From contig NW_020825298.1 in the NCBI RefSeq assembly GCF_003286085.1, positions 8,742,001-8,806,000 of the forward strand: a stretch of DNA of 64,000 bases. The letters are read 5' to 3'. Of the stretch, positions 22,547 to 34,904 are shown piece by piece. Positions within the stretch are counted from its first letter, which is position 1. Every line of letters starts with the position of its first letter. Below the pieces are notes generated by a model. That model was not told the origin of the DNA and ran no database searches. It saw nothing but the letters and a program-made list of their open reading frames with translations. Made by a program: the position numbers and the translations under genes. The DNA is from Drosophila persimilis (Eukaryota > Arthropoda > Insecta > Diptera > Drosophilidae).

Positions 22547-25500
22547 ATGGTATTGAAGATGTGCTTCGAGCCACGGCACAGCCTCAGAATAATCACGAAT
22601 AAAGTGTACAAGTGGGTAAATCGAACATTTCAGACCACTGTACAGTATCACGAGCCACCGGATAAATCCGACGGCGACAAGAAACTCTACCGGGCCCTAA
22701 GTCTATCGAATGGATTGCGCGCCATGCTGATATCAGATCCTACGAATAATATGGAACACACACAGGATGTGCGCCATCATCTACCCACAGTGGGGGACAG
22801 TGGTAGTGAGTGGTCCAATCCGTCGATGGAGCACTTCAATGGAAAACTAGCTGCCTGTGCGGTGCTTGTGAGCGTGGGATCGTTCAGCGAGCCGCGCCAA
22901 TATCAGGGAATGGCACATTTTCTGGAGCATATGATATTCATGGGCTCCGAGAAGTATCCCATTGAAAACGAATTTGATGCGTTTATAACAAAAAACGGCG
23001 GCTTCACCAACGCGCACACAGAGAACGAGGAGACGTGCTTTTACTTTGAGGTGGAAGAGGCCCATCTGGACAAGGGTATGGATATATTTATGAACCTGAT
23101 AAGAGCACCGCTCCTGCTGCCCGATGCCATGGCCCGGGAGCGTTCTGCAGTCCAATCGGAGTTCGAGCAGGTGTATATGCGGGACGAGGTGCGCCGTGAC
23201 CAGATATTGGCGAGCTTGGCCAGCGATGATTATCCCCATGGCACTTTCAGCTGGGGAAATCTGGCATCTCTTCAAGACCAGGTAGATGACAGACTGCTGC
23301 AAGAGGCACTTCACGAATTTCGACGAAAGCATTACGGATCCAATCGTATGATTGTCTGCATTCAGTCGCAGCAATCGTTGGACGAACTGGAGGCACTACT
23401 AGTCCGTCACTGTGCAGATATACCCAATAGCCAGGAGAATGCCTCAGACATGAACAGTTTGAGCTATCAGAAAGCCTTTAATGAAACGTTATTTAGCGAT
23501 GTCATTCTTGTGCAGCCCGTGGAGGACGTGTGCAAGCTGGAGTTGACGTGGGTTCTGCCACCGATGCGGCATCAGTATCGATGCAAGCCGGATGCCTTTC
23601 TCTCGCAACTGATCGGCTACGAGGGCGTGGGCAGCCTGTGCTCCTACTTGCGTCGCCGTCTCTGGTGCATGAGCGTTATGGCGGGCACTGGAGGAAGCAG
23701 CTTCGAATCGAACTCCATTTACTCTCTGTTCAACATCTGCATCTACCTTACGGACGATGGGTTCGAGCACATAGACGAGGTATTGGAGGCGACCTTTGCC
23801 TGGATTAAGCTGCTGAATGAGAGCGCCCATCATCGAGAGGATTCGTACAAGGAGTTTCAGCAGATTGCAGCCAATAACTTTCGATTCGAGATCGAGCTAC
23901 CCTCGATGGACAACGTACAGCGTGTGGTGGAGGGCATTAGTTATCTGCCACCAAAAGATGTCCTTACGGGACCAAATCTGTATTTTGAATTTGATCCGGC
24001 TGCCATGCTGCTCCTTAAAAAGAACCTAAGTGAGTTTCATTTCAATATAATGATCTCCTCGCACATACCATATATGGATCATAAATACGATCAGAGGGAG
24101 AAATGGTTTGGCACGCAGTACACGACGATTTCTATGCCCTCCAAATGGAAGGCCATGTGGTATGATCCGGCACCACTGAACGAACTGACCTTTCCACAAT
24201 CGAATCCCTTCATAACCACGGACTTCACGTTGCACTGGCAGGAGGCTGGCAGGCCACACATACCGCGTCATCCCAGGGCCCTCATAAGGGACGATTACTG
24301 CGAGTTGTGGTTCCGACAAGACGATATCTTCCAACTGCCCGATGGCTTTATAAATGTATACTTCATCACTCCTTTGATTCGGGAAAGTGCAAAGAATTAT
24401 ATGGTGGGCGTCCTCTTTACCTACTTGGTGGAATTCAGCATCGCCGAGCAATTGTATCCAGCTTTAGAGGCCGGTCTATCCTATGGCCTCTATATCGGTG
24501 ACAAGGGACTGGTCCTGCGTGTTAGTGGTTACAGCCAGAAACTGCCTCTTTTGCTGGAAATAATCATGAAGGTGATGTCCACTCTGGAGTTGGATCCAGC
24601 CCAAGTGATTTCCTTTAAAGACCTCAAGAAACGTCAAATTTTCAGTGCTCTCTTTTCTGGAAAGATTTTGAATCTCGACTTGCGTTTAATGGTTTTGGAG
24701 AACAAACGATTTAGTATGCTGGAGAAATACGAATCAATCGATCACATAACCGTGGACGATATCCAGCACTTCAAGGAGAATTTCCACAAGAAAATGTACG
24801 TCCAAGGACTCATACAAGGAAACTTTACCGATGAACAAGCGCGTGCAGCAATGCAACAAGTCCTTTCCACTTACGAAAGCCAAAAGTTAGATAATCCATC
24901 CTCGCTGGACGACAGCCTAGTGCAGATACCCCTCGGATCGCATTACTTGCGGGCGAAAGCCCTAAACCACAGGGACACGAACACGATTGTAACGAACTAC
25001 TATCAAATTGGACCAAGCGATCTCAAGTTGGAGTGCCTGATGGACCTGGTGGAGCTGGTTGTGGAAGAGCCCTTCTTCAACCAGCTGCGCACCCAAGAAC
25101 AGTTGGGCTACAGCCTGAGCCTCAATCAGCGCATCGGCTACGGCGTACTGGCCTGTGTCATCACAGTCAACACTCAGGAGACCAAGCACTCGGCCGACCA
25201 CGTGGACCGACGTATCGAGGCGTTCAGGTCTCGCGTACCGGAGCTTGTGGATCAGCTCAGCGACACGGAGTTCGATGATGTGCGCGAGACCCTCATCAGT
25301 GGCAAGAGGCTGGGCGAACCCAGCCTGGACGAGGAGGTAATGCGGAACTGGAGTGAGATCGTAACGTCTGAATACTTCTTTGATCGCAAGGAAAAGCAAA
25401 TAAAAACGCTTAATGGTCTCACAAAGCGCGACGTCTTGGACTTATTATTGGACTTCGAAAGCAATAACTTTCGCAAGCTTTCGGTTCAAGTGATTGGTCG

Positions 25501-25795
25501 AAACAGGCCACCGTCTCGGCCCTTAACGCAGCCCATCTCGGAAGCTGTGGCTGGTAGGCTGGTTTCGGAACCAGGAAATGCACAAAGCGGCTCATTGGCA
25601 AGTTTATTGGAAGAAGTTCAGCGCAACATTTCCGATGAACAGCTCTTGTACGAGCAGACAGGCAGCAATATTAAGATAGAGCTCATCGGAAATGGCGATG
25701 ATGCCACACACATCGTGGACATTCCGGCCTTCAAAAAGAATCTACATGTTTACCCACCGTTCATCACGAATCCGAAGACTAATAGAAAGTCATAG
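22547..25795 (+). CDS. Nardilysin-type M16 zinc metalloprotease, intronless
   Basis: A 1082-residue single-exon ORF of the insulinase/nardilysin family, which cleaves peptides (nardilysin N-terminal to Arg in dibasic sites) inside a two-halved catalytic chamber. The inverted zinc motif HFLEH lies at residues 124-128 and the third ligand Glu at about 205 (AVQSEFEQ), spacing as expected for M16. The IFMGSEKYP...NGGFTNAHTENEETCFYFEV block is typical. The C-terminal half retains the QLGY loop (RTQEQLGYSLS) that shapes the M16 chamber. The long acidic insert of vertebrate nardilysin is absent; only a short DKSDGDKK segment stands near it. Catalytic residues are intact, so it is probably active. 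Lack of introns in so long a gene suggests descent from a retrocopy. AATAAA is at 25851. A broken tandem copy lies at 26291-27490. Confidence 0.92.
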   Translation: MVLKMCFEPRHSLRIITNKVYKWVNRTFQTTVQYHEPPDKSDGDKKLYRALSLSNGLRAMLISDPTNNMEHTQDVRHHLPTVGDSGSEWSNPSMEHFNGKLAACAVLVSVGSFSEPRQYQGMAHFLEHMIFMGSEKYPIENEFDAFITKNGGFTNAHTENEETCFYFEVEEAHLDKGMDIFMNLIRAPLLLPDAMARERSAVQSEFEQVYMRDEVRRDQILASLASDDYPHGTFSWGNLASLQDQVDDRLLQEALHEFRRKHYGSNRMIVCIQSQQSLDELEALLVRHCADIPNSQENASDMNSLSYQKAFNETLFSDVILVQPVEDVCKLELTWVLPPMRHQYRCKPDAFLSQLIGYEGVGSLCSYLRRRLWCMSVMAGTGGSSFESNSIYSLFNICIYLTDDGFEHIDEVLEATFAWIKLLNESAHHREDSYKEFQQIAANNFRFEIELPSMDNVQRVVEGISYLPPKDVLTGPNLYFEFDPAAMLLLKKNLSEFHFNIMISSHIPYMDHKYDQREKWFGTQYTTISMPSKWKAMWYDPAPLNELTFPQSNPFITTDFTLHWQEAGRPHIPRHPRALIRDDYCELWFRQDDIFQLPDGFINVYFITPLIRESAKNYMVGVLFTYLVEFSIAEQLYPALEAGLSYGLYIGDKGLVLRVSGYSQKLPLLLEIIMKVMSTLELDPAQVISFKDLKKRQIFSALFSGKILNLDLRLMVLENKRFSMLEKYESIDHITVDDIQHFKENFHKKMYVQGLIQGNFTDEQARAAMQQVLSTYESQKLDNPSSLDDSLVQIPLGSHYLRAKALNHRDTNTIVTNYYQIGPSDLKLECLMDLVELVVEEPFFNQLRTQEQLGYSLSLNQRIGYGVLACVITVNTQETKHSADHVDRRIEAFRSRVPELVDQLSDTEFDDVRETLISGKRLGEPSLDEEVMRNWSEIVTSEYFFDRKEKQIKTLNGLTKRDVLDLLLDFESNNFRKLSVQVIGRNRPPSRPLTQPISEAVAGRLVSEPGNAQSGSLASLLEEVQRNISDEQLLYEQTGSNIKIELIGNGDDATHIVDIPAFKKNLHVYPPFITNPKTNRKS

Positions 25796-25850
25796 AAAAC
25801 ACAGCGTACTAGATACTGATTTGTTAACCACAAAACCACAATCTACATGT

Positions 25851-25856
25851 AATAAA
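25851..25856 (+). terminator. Poly(A) signal of the M16 protease gene
   Basis: AATAAA 55 nt after the stop codon; the same signal with the same flanks recurs at 27442 in the pseudogene copy. Confidence 0.7.
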
Positions 25857-25939
25857 AGGATGCTCTCTGTCTTTTGGTATCGTATCGCTGTTCGAAAAAG
25901 AATCCATCGATATCATTATCATTTTCTTCCACTCTCCTG

Positions 25940-26290
25940 ATCAGTCGGCCTCTTAGTGGGAGGCAAAATTCCTGGTACTTCCAAAACCTCAGCAGGTCCC
26001 AATGTCATTTCCGATATCACTAGCTGTAAATGAAACGTTCTTTCTGGTCTTCCGGAGCTTACAAGCTGATATAGCACCCACCTTCTGTTGACAACAGCTT
26101 TGATCAGGAGGTTGCGCCACTCGCAGACTTTCCAATTCCATCCTCATTTCCTCCACTGACTCTTCGGCACCTTCTGCGTCCTGTGGTCGAGCATTGGTTT
26201 CCTTCCGCCCCCCAATGGAGTCGAGTGGACCATTATAATCATGAGCGTCACCGCAGGTGTCCATTTTAGCAAAGTTTTCTTTATAGGATT
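25940..26290 (-). pseudogene. Collapsed copy of the unknown gene at 38.2-38.9 kb
   Basis: Read leftward, the first part matches exon 1 of the gene at 38914: EENLAKME... EMRLELESLRVAQ there, ENFAKMD... EMRMELESLRVAQ here, with an insertion of about 25 codons. Directly after it comes sequence matching the middle of that gene's exon 3 (the ACAGCTTTGATCAGGAGGTTGCGC block, 38459-38470 in the parent), then the stretch around CTTCCAAAACCTCAGCAGG (25980-26000), which matches 38333-38354. Exon 2, both introns and part of exon 3 are gone, with the break at a shared GCGC. It lies between the intact and broken protease copies. Confidence 0.7.
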
Positions 26291-27490
26291 GCCGCAAAAG
26301 CTTCACTGCGAGCTCTACTCGCTTCACTCTACTCGCTACTCGCTGTTTTCCCAAGCGACCTCTCGCTGGCTGTCTCTGCTGGACAGGTTAGGCTCCTTCA
26401 AAGGCTCCTTATGCTGTTATGTGGAGTATTTTAAGTCAGTAAGTTCCCCTTTAAATTCTTTGTATATGTACATCAACATCCATATCCAATAGCAAGCCTC
26501 GTCAAATCCGTAAAAACAGCTTTGATCCCTTTCAGGGACCTTTCAGTTCAAACGAAAGAGGCATCTCTGAAAGTCTAGGCGTCTATACAAAATTTGTTCG
26601 TTTTCTTAGTTTGAATCGAAATTTACAAGTATTTACATTTTAGAACAACTTATATGCCTGTGCTGTGCTTGTGAACATGGGTATATTTCTGAATTTCTGA
26701 GAGCACCGCTCATGCTTCCCGATGCCATGGCCCGGGAGCGTTCTGCAGTTCAATCGGAGCTTTAGCAGGTAAGCAATGCGATTGAAGCAATACATCAAGT
26801 CCTTTCCACTTACAAAAGCCACAAATTAGATAATCCATCCTCGCTGGATGATACGCTGATCATGTGGACCGATGTACCGGGCCTTGGGACTCAGCTCTGC
26901 GAAACGGAGTTCGAAGATATGAGCGAATCCCTCATCAGTGGCAAGAGACTGGGCGAACCCAGCCTAGACAAAGAAGTAATACGGAACTGGAGTGAGATCG
27001 TTGCTACTGAGTAGTTCTTTGATCGCAAGGAAAAGCAAGTACACACGAAAGGTGAAAAGTCTCGCACGGCAGGACGTTTTGGATTTATTATTGGACTACA
27101 AAAACAATTACTTTCGGAAGCTTTCGGTTCCAGTGATTGGTAGAAATGGGCTACCATCTCGGCCTCTAACGCAGATCTCGGCTCATTGTCAAACTTTTTG
27201 GAAGAAGTGCAGCGCAAAATTTCCGATGAACAGCTCTGGTTCGAACAGACGGGCATCTATATCGAGATAGAGCTCTTCGGAAATGGTGATAATCCCACAC
27301 ACATAGTGGACATTCCGGCCTTTAAGAAGAGTCTATATGTTTACCCACCGTTCATCACGAATCCGAAGTCTAATAGAAAGTCATTAAAAACAAAGCATAT
27401 TTAATACTAATTTTTTAAGTGGAAAACTGAAATCCACATGTAATAAAAGGATGCTCTCTGTCTTTTGGTATCGTATCGCTGTTTGAAAAT
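26291..27490 (+). pseudogene. Internally deleted tandem copy of the M16 protease gene
   Basis: Promoter-like flank (26291-26640), pieces of coding sequence (26655-27410) and the 3' flank with AATAAA at 27442 all match the intact gene in order. The coding pieces correspond roughly to 22850-22880, 23080-23170, 24840-24930, 25200-25540 and 25590-25795 of the parent, so most of the 3.2 kb has been lost in several separate deletions. The zinc-site region HFLEH is missing. In-frame stops appear where the parent has Glu (CTT TAG CAG near 26763) and Tyr (GAG TAG TTC at 27012). It cannot make a protease. Confidence 0.9.
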
Positions 27491-30400
27491 GGATCTATGA
27501 CGAATAGATTTGATGGTTGATGCGGGGTTCTATCATCTTTCCACCTTAGTAAAGGTACTAGTCTGACAATGATGCAGATCTTACCACCTTGACCTCTCCC
27601 CTACTCTACCCACTAACACCAACAAACGGGAATTGTATTAAAAACAAATACAGGGCGCCGGACCAGTTATGGTACAAGATGTTTATAAAAGGCCCGACCA
27701 GGCACGTACCATGTCCAAGCAGCAGAGGCAGCACGAAGAACCAGAATGGAAGGCTAGCTCGATGGACCGGAGAGTTTGATACCCTTGCTTGTGGGAGGGT
27801 GGATAGAGGAGTGCTTCAGCGACGAGTAAGTGCTTCAGTATTTCAAGCTGACTTGATAAACTCTATGAGAGCGGAGTGGCGAGTCGGGTGGATAGAGATC
27901 TTTCAGCACTCTCAGAGAGTCGTAACAGCGAGTGGTAATAGCGAGTGATAACAGCGAGTGGTGACAAGGAATGATAGCAGCGAGCGGCTCCACCAAGCGG
28001 AAATCTGCTGTTGCTCTTTATAATCCCTTAAAGCAGAGCTGCCCACGTTTCTTTATTTCGAAGACAGACATATATATGACATAGTGAATCGATCTTGTGG
28101 GTTTCAGCATATCAGCTCGAATCTGAGGCAAGGTATCCGCTGCAGGGTATTCAAGAAAGCAATGTATCCCGAGAAGACCAAACAAACAAGGAAACAGAAA
28201 CAGGAAGCCCTCCGACACGGATCTCCCCAGTTGGCCTGGTATTGGGTTGAGTGAAGAGCAGCAAACAAATCGCAAATTGGAAAAAAAAGAACGTAGATAA
28301 GTGGCCTGAGCTTCCTCCCCGCCCACGAAAGAGAAACTGAGGCCAAGAGAATGGCAAATAAAAATCAGAGCCCCCGTTCGTGCTCTGGCTGCAGGAGTCC
28401 TTCTGCTCCTCCTCCACATTCGCCCGCCGCTCCTCGAAGCCCTGTTAAGCCTGCAAGTTATGCATTCTTAATTTAATCGCTGAAATTGACTCTCCTCCAG
28501 CGCGGACCTGCACATTGCCCTTCTGCCACTTGCAGAGAGAAGTTTCCAGCAGAGATTAGGCATATATCATGCGATTATATGGCATAGTTGGGCTTGCCCA
28601 ATGACTTGGAAATCGCTTTTGCCCCCTGCCCAAACAGAGAGATTATGTTGCAGACACTTTTTGCCACTTGGAGCAGGAGGAGGAGGGAGGAGCGGGGTGG
28701 CAAGGCCTTCCACATAGTTCCAGACGTCGCGAAGTAAGTTTTTATCCGCCAGATGCAATGGTGGGGGCCAACGGCTGAATGGATTATGGAATTTCATGGA
28801 CATTATGGAATGCGTAACGAGTTTTGTGTGGAATTAATTGTTTAAAGATTTAAATTTGAAAGATTTTTGGACTTAAAGGGGCGTCTTCTATGTGTTGGAA
28901 TACGAGAAGCCTCCTTTTAAGCCTCCATTTCCCGGTGCTCTGCCCGTTGCGGCGTCACATATCCTTTCCTGAGTGATAGTTCGATGTCTTTAAACTGGAC
29001 ACGTTTGATGGGAGATCATTTCCGGTGTTCCCTATGCGGCTTCAGCTCTACTTTCGGGTGTTTTCTCAGACAAATCGATGGACTGTACTCTCCGTTTTAG
29101 AAGGAAGGGACAAGGTGAGGTGATGCCTAAAAGTTCTTCGTTCCTTTCCTTATGTTGGCTTCCAATTATCACGCCCTGAAATAAATATAGGCTGATTAAG
29201 TATATGAATAGATCTCCGATGTACTTACCTGTCTTTTTGGATAGTTGTCTCTTGAGCAAAGCGCTCCATACGTCCATTCGTAAGATACAGCCATCACATT
29301 AATGTCATTAGTGCCTAATGGTAGCCTCTATGATGACCTCCGGGTTGTAGGAAAACCTATCAAACCTGTATCCTTGATGGCTGTATCCTGTGTGCGGCAA
29401 TGATAGCAGAGGCAGACACCTGTTGTGGCTGCAGCCACCATCCATCAAGAGGCACAGAAATCTTGACAGCCTGAAGAAAGACCATAAAAACTATAGTTAC
29501 TGGGTATATACATATACATTAAATACATTGCACTGGGACTGCTGTTGGTTGCCTGGTAGTGTGCACTTCATTAACTAATTCATTGTTGTCCTCTCGACAC
29601 TGACTTGACGGCCAGTCAGTGCGGCAGGCATTGCATTAATCATACGTCCCGTGGTGCATGTTGTACTCGAAGCCGAAGTCCTATCACATATTTCCATACC
29701 GGTTGCCGGTTGCCGGTTCTTGGTTCTGCCTGAAGCATCCATCAAATTAATGGAATTTCATATTTGCTTTGCTCTTGCTCACTCGCCAAAGAAATTTGTT
29801 TATCCAGCTAAAATGTTATCGAGCTCACGTTCCGGGCCCCTCCTCTCCTCCCTGCCCCCCATCGTCGTGGCCGCTGATGTAGTTAGTTCTTTTAGTCGGG
29901 AAAGCAGTTATTTTCTTGCATTATTTTTGTTGTTTTTAATAGAATTACTTTCCAGACTTTTGAGCAACATAACTGAAAAGGGCTCGCGGCGTGGAGCAGG
30001 GCTCCAACGAAAGCAATTTAAAACGCTGACTCATAAGCGCTGTGGCCTCTGAAACAAGTTTGTTTGAAAATGTTATTGAATTAAACCAATTTGGTATGCA
30101 TGTGGAGCGGTATACGTACACCCCTCCTCCTCCTCCTCCTTTGTTAGGATTAGGCCATTCAGCTGATACGATACCCCTCCTTCGGTCCTTTCTGTTGAAG
30201 CTCGAAATTCCAGGCACGTAACCGGACGCAGTTTAATGTTTTTAAACGCTTTTCCATCCACTATTCACACAGAATGCAATCAGATAGTCATGCACTTGAC
30301 GCCCGGACAGAACGGAACGGAACGGAACGAATGCCCAACGGGCTGTTGTCGTTGTCAACAGCCATCGCCGTCGCCGTCGCCCTCGTCTGCTGTGTTTGAG

Positions 30401-33400
30401 GTGACAATATGTCCCAGGGGAGGGGGAGGGAGTCAACATCTGCTTGTCCAGGGGTTAGTCAAGCTAATTTGGTGAGGGGGAGCCCAAAGGCCAAGCCAAG
30501 TGGCTGTCTCGAAAGTGGGGAGGATTGCACTCGCCCAATTAAACCCATGACGGAATCCGGAACTCGAATGCACTCGAAGGGCATAGAGATGGCAGCTGGA
30601 AGAGATGAATGTCAGTAAGGGGTATGGAAAGGGCTTTTTATGGTTACCAATTACAGGGAAGTCTCACAGAAAGATGTGGAGTATCCTTCCTATAAGCCTT
30701 TGCGTTTGTTTTCCTTAGGGAATTTCTTCCTTCCTTCCTTCCGGACCAGATTGATTTCAGCATCAGTTTTGGGTATTTCCAACTATCCTTAGCGATCAGA
30801 TTTTGAAGAGATCTGAAAGAGATAGATTTAGAAATCAGTTGTGGATTTTAGTAATGGATCAAAGCTTTCGCATCATTCCAATGAGACTTCATTCCCTTTC
30901 TTTCTCTTTTTACACCAACACTAACAACACACCAAAGTCTTTTTTTCGCTCTCTTCCGCCAGAGGGCGCACACTGCATGGGGAAGAGTGAGATACAACGC
31001 TTGGACGGTTCCGTCTGGCTACAATATTGGATTCCATCTGCTTCAGGTCTGCTTTTAGCCACCTGCTAGACATGGTCCACTCGGCCATTGATGTGGATCA
31101 GAAATATATACTTTGAGGGGTCGGAAACGCCTCCTTCTGGGTGTTACAGGCATTCACGGGTATAAAAACTGTACCCTGTAAACACTGTAAAGCTGCGAAT
31201 AAGTGGAAATTATGGGATCATCATTACCACAGGCGGAGAATCATACTCCCAGAGGGATGGCAGGGCCTGGAAACAAACTTTCAGTATCCATCACACGACA
31301 ACCTATATAATTATCTTACCGATACCTCCCAGCGCTCCGTGGTCCCTCAATCCCTATCGGCCAGGATCACGTGCCGCCGCCTCACGCTCCCACCTCCACT
31401 GCCTGCACTTGGCATTCAAAATTGCAGCAGAGGGCGGCGCCAATTGAATGATAACAGAAGGAGCACCAGACCCAGCCCCAGCACCAGCCGCAGCTGCAAC
31501 GTTAAAACTAAATTGGCCAACGAGCGACCAAACGGCTGCATGGCCCCTCCTCCGCCTCCTCCACTGCCACATCTGTGGGCATTTTTGGCAGCAAATTGAA
31601 ATGAAAAGCTCGCCGCGGTTTTCTGGTTTTGTTCGACCGGCGAGGACGATGCTGGCTGGTTGCTGAATGCTGATAAAGAGATGGGATGGCCGCTGGCACA
31701 GGCAGGTGGTGGGCCACGAAAGGGGTTTTCCCACATTCGGGACACAAAATTACACAAAATTAACACTTTTTGCAGGTCGATCGCAGGTCTTATTGGGGAT
31801 GATACAAAAACACCGATATGCATATCGATATATGCGTGATTGCCATCGATAGCTGTGTTGTGGAATCAACCCTGGTTAAATCCAGTTGAAATTGCAGACG
31901 GGAACACCCCATACACAATCCATTCATATCGTAAAACACAAAATGCAACTGCATTCAAAGCACCGCAAAACTATTGCCAACCAAGGGGAGGGGGGATGGC
32001 CCCATTCCGGATATACGCAGCCATTTCCGTTCAGGCCCCGACCAGCTTCCTTCCGTCCCACCTCGCACTTTGAATGGAGGCGTAAGCGTCCACCGTGCGT
32101 CTGTCTGGGATACTCCGTCATTACCCAGCTTTAGCTTCAGTTCCAGCTCCCCTGCCCACCCTGCCCCCCGCGGCTTGTGTCTGGCTCTGTGGGCGTCCTT
32201 TCAAATGGAAACTTGACTTTAAGCGATGGAAATTTTAATGCGCCAATGCGCAATTTATGATTATTTCATGCTCGTTTTAATTTGCGCATTCCGCAGACCA
32301 CTTTAAAGGGGGGGAATAGTTTTCAGAGACATTCACGGAAGGGCCTCATTAATTCCACGCACGATTCCTTGCTCTCAAAGTGAAAGAAGGGGAGGGGGGG
32401 AGGCTCGAAGAAGACTGAGACTGGGAGATACGAGGCCGCTAATAAAACAAAAATGGAAAACATATAAATCAGTGTCCTTGGCACGTGTCGCTGTCGTCGA
32501 AGGCTTTCGAGTTGTCCCCCAGGTGCGGCCCCTGGGTCAACCTAAAGGGTCTCCTCGCCCCATACAGGAGGGGGGGTGGGGCTTCCGCTCCTGCGGCACT
32601 TTTGGACTTGTGCGCTGTCACGTTGTAAATCTCCGGAGAGCAAACACCGGCGACACAACACGCGTGCTTAGCCATATCCGTCTCCAAGGGGTGTGGCGGA
32701 GCGAGGGGCGTGGAGAGGGGGGGGGGATTCGAAGCCAACAATTGCATTATAAATTAAAATCCGTCAACGCAACGCATCAACAGCTGATGCCAGAACAACG
32801 AGTATGAAAATTAGGGAAGGGCAGGCCTTTGCTGGGGAAATAGATCTACAGAAACGAAACAAAATATGGCTGTGGTTCAACGTTTGGCATTTTAATTAAA
32901 TGCAAGCCATTCAGAGAGAGACAGAGAGAGGGAGAGAGAGAGAGAAGCACAGAGAAGAAACTTTACAAAGTGAACCCCCCCCGACCAAGGCAAATATTGT
33001 TTTCCTCTCGTTTCGTTTCGTATCGCCAAAGAGACGGAGACCGGGACGAGGGCCTTGGCTACTGTTATTTGTCCGCTCGGGCGGAGTATTTAATTGCATC
33101 CCAATGGAGCGTACTCTCCTCCGTCCTTGGCAGGGCAGAGCAGAGTGCAACAGGAGAAGCCGTAAACAGCAAGCAGCAAGCAGCTGGCAGCTGGCAAGGA
33201 AACACGAGGCAAGAGCTGCCTCAAAGGGATCCCCAGGATGCGCAACGGAAATGTAAGGGGGGGCGGGGGCGGGGGAGGGGCAGGGAAGGTAATCGAAATG
33301 GCTGCTCGTTCGTACAACTTTTTTTTTGCACAAAGTTGCATCTCCTGGAGGTGCATCCGAAACGGAGGGGCATTGCCAGAGTAAACAAATATTTACATAT

Positions 33401-34859
33401 GTTTGTTCAAGTTTTATGCTCCGCTGGGTTTCCCCTCCCTCCTTGCCCCCCTTGACAGTTTCTTTGTGATTTCTTATGCAAAGGAAGTCAGCTTTTTTTT
33501 GACAAATTAGTTGAGGGGGAAACTTGCTTGGGAAATGAATGAAGAATATTCTGCTTGGCTGCAAAGCAAATATCCTTGCAGTTTCTCGCAAAAGTTGAAC
33601 CAATTTTGAGCTGATTTATGGCATTCTAATTGGTTTCCATTCAATGATAGAGATACATGCCTTTCCCTAAAGAAACAGGTAAATCGTTAAAAAAAGGAAG
33701 GGAAAAATATCAAATCAAATATTCACTTTAATGTTTCTTGGGAAAAACTTTTGGATATTCCAAAATAAATAGAAATAATAAACAGAGAGAGAGAGAGACG
33801 AGATGTCGCCCATAAAACTATCAACAAATTTTTGGCAAAGAACTAAAATATTTACGGACTGTACGTGAGGCAGAGGGGGTTTTGCTCTCACATCATGATC
33901 ATGATTTGTTTATTGTTTTAATAAATGTCAAGGATTCCTTGGGCTTGCAATTAAAGAAACATTCGGCATTCGGCAGGCAACGAAGTGTGGCAAGCCACAC
34001 ATGTTGCAGACACTCCTCCGGCACGCCCGGCGTATGATTAATGCCCGAATGTCAACGGCGAGTTTATTCGCAAAAAACCCAAAACTAAATGCCAGTCCCA
34101 AAAGGAGAGGCAAAACTTTCGATGCAAGCAAATGCAAGGCCCGAATGATTTATGGCCCCAACTTGAAAATGGAAAATGTGCGATTGTTTCAAGCCACTAA
34201 AACGGAATGGAAATGGAAATGGCAGCGAGAAACGAAGGGCCAGGGGGGGGCGATTCGGGGGGCGTGACCCCCATCGCCATTTATTTAACGTATGCGAAAG
34301 GCGAAAAGCGAAAAGCGAATCGTGCTGCGATTTCTTCGATTGGAAAAATTGAATTATACACATTTGATGAGCATAATAAAAACTGGCAGCTGCCTTTGCC
34401 AATGAATGCATTCCAAATTGTTTGGCGCTCTGGCAGTGGCACAGTGGCAGTGGCACAGTGGCAGGGTCCTCCTTGAAAAAAAATTGTACAATTTTTCGGT
34501 GCATTTATTGACACAGAATTGATTTATTTTTGTGTGCGAAACCAATGCATTGTGGATCTAAATTGAAAACAATTCAAATGAAGTTTTAAGTCTTCGTGGC
34601 TGGGGGTTGAAATTTAAATAAAGAGCTGGCTTTGATGGATAGTTTATCTACCAAATATTTACACTTTAATTAAGGTTTTTTGCAATTGATATCCTTTACT
34701 TTTCCACACAAAAGGCAAACAAATCAAATAGATATCAATTTAGTAATGAATTGGCATTTGAGGATGCCGTAAGTTTGAGGAAATTGAGAGAAAAACGACA
34801 TCCACTCGTTCTTTAATTCATTTAAATACAAATAGAGTGAAATTAGTTACAATTTACTT
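27491..34859. other. Long gene-free region
   Basis: About 7 kb with no supported coding gene. It begins with short repeats around CAGCGAGTGGTAA (27920-27985). Low-complexity tracts include GA-rich 32911-32946 and 33784-33800, AGGGGG-type runs (32380-32400, 33255-33290) and CCTTCCTT (30727-30742). Composition and short motif clusters are those of fly intergenic or intronic DNA. ORFs such as 31141-31599 and 32911-33603 are overlapping on several frames and carry no domain. Confidence 0.5.
29284..29387. repeat. Short perfect inverted repeat (13-bp arms)
   Basis: GATACAGCCATCA at 29284-29296 is the exact reverse complement of TGATGGCTGTATC at 29375-29387, with a 78-base loop between. Pairing beyond the 13 bp is weak, so a microRNA precursor is not supported. 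Confidence 0.5.
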
Positions 34860-34904
34860 TGATTTTTAAACACACATTTCGGACAAGGCACATAAGAAAA
34901 AGTA

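Noticed and set aside
27684-27776. TATAAAAG followed by a 22-codon ORF (MSKQQRQHEEPEWKASSMDR)
   Set aside because: The ATG lies only 20 nt after the TATA box, at or before the expected start of transcription.
29284-29387. microRNA hairpin
   Set aside because: Pairing stops after 13 bp and the loop is long and unpaired.
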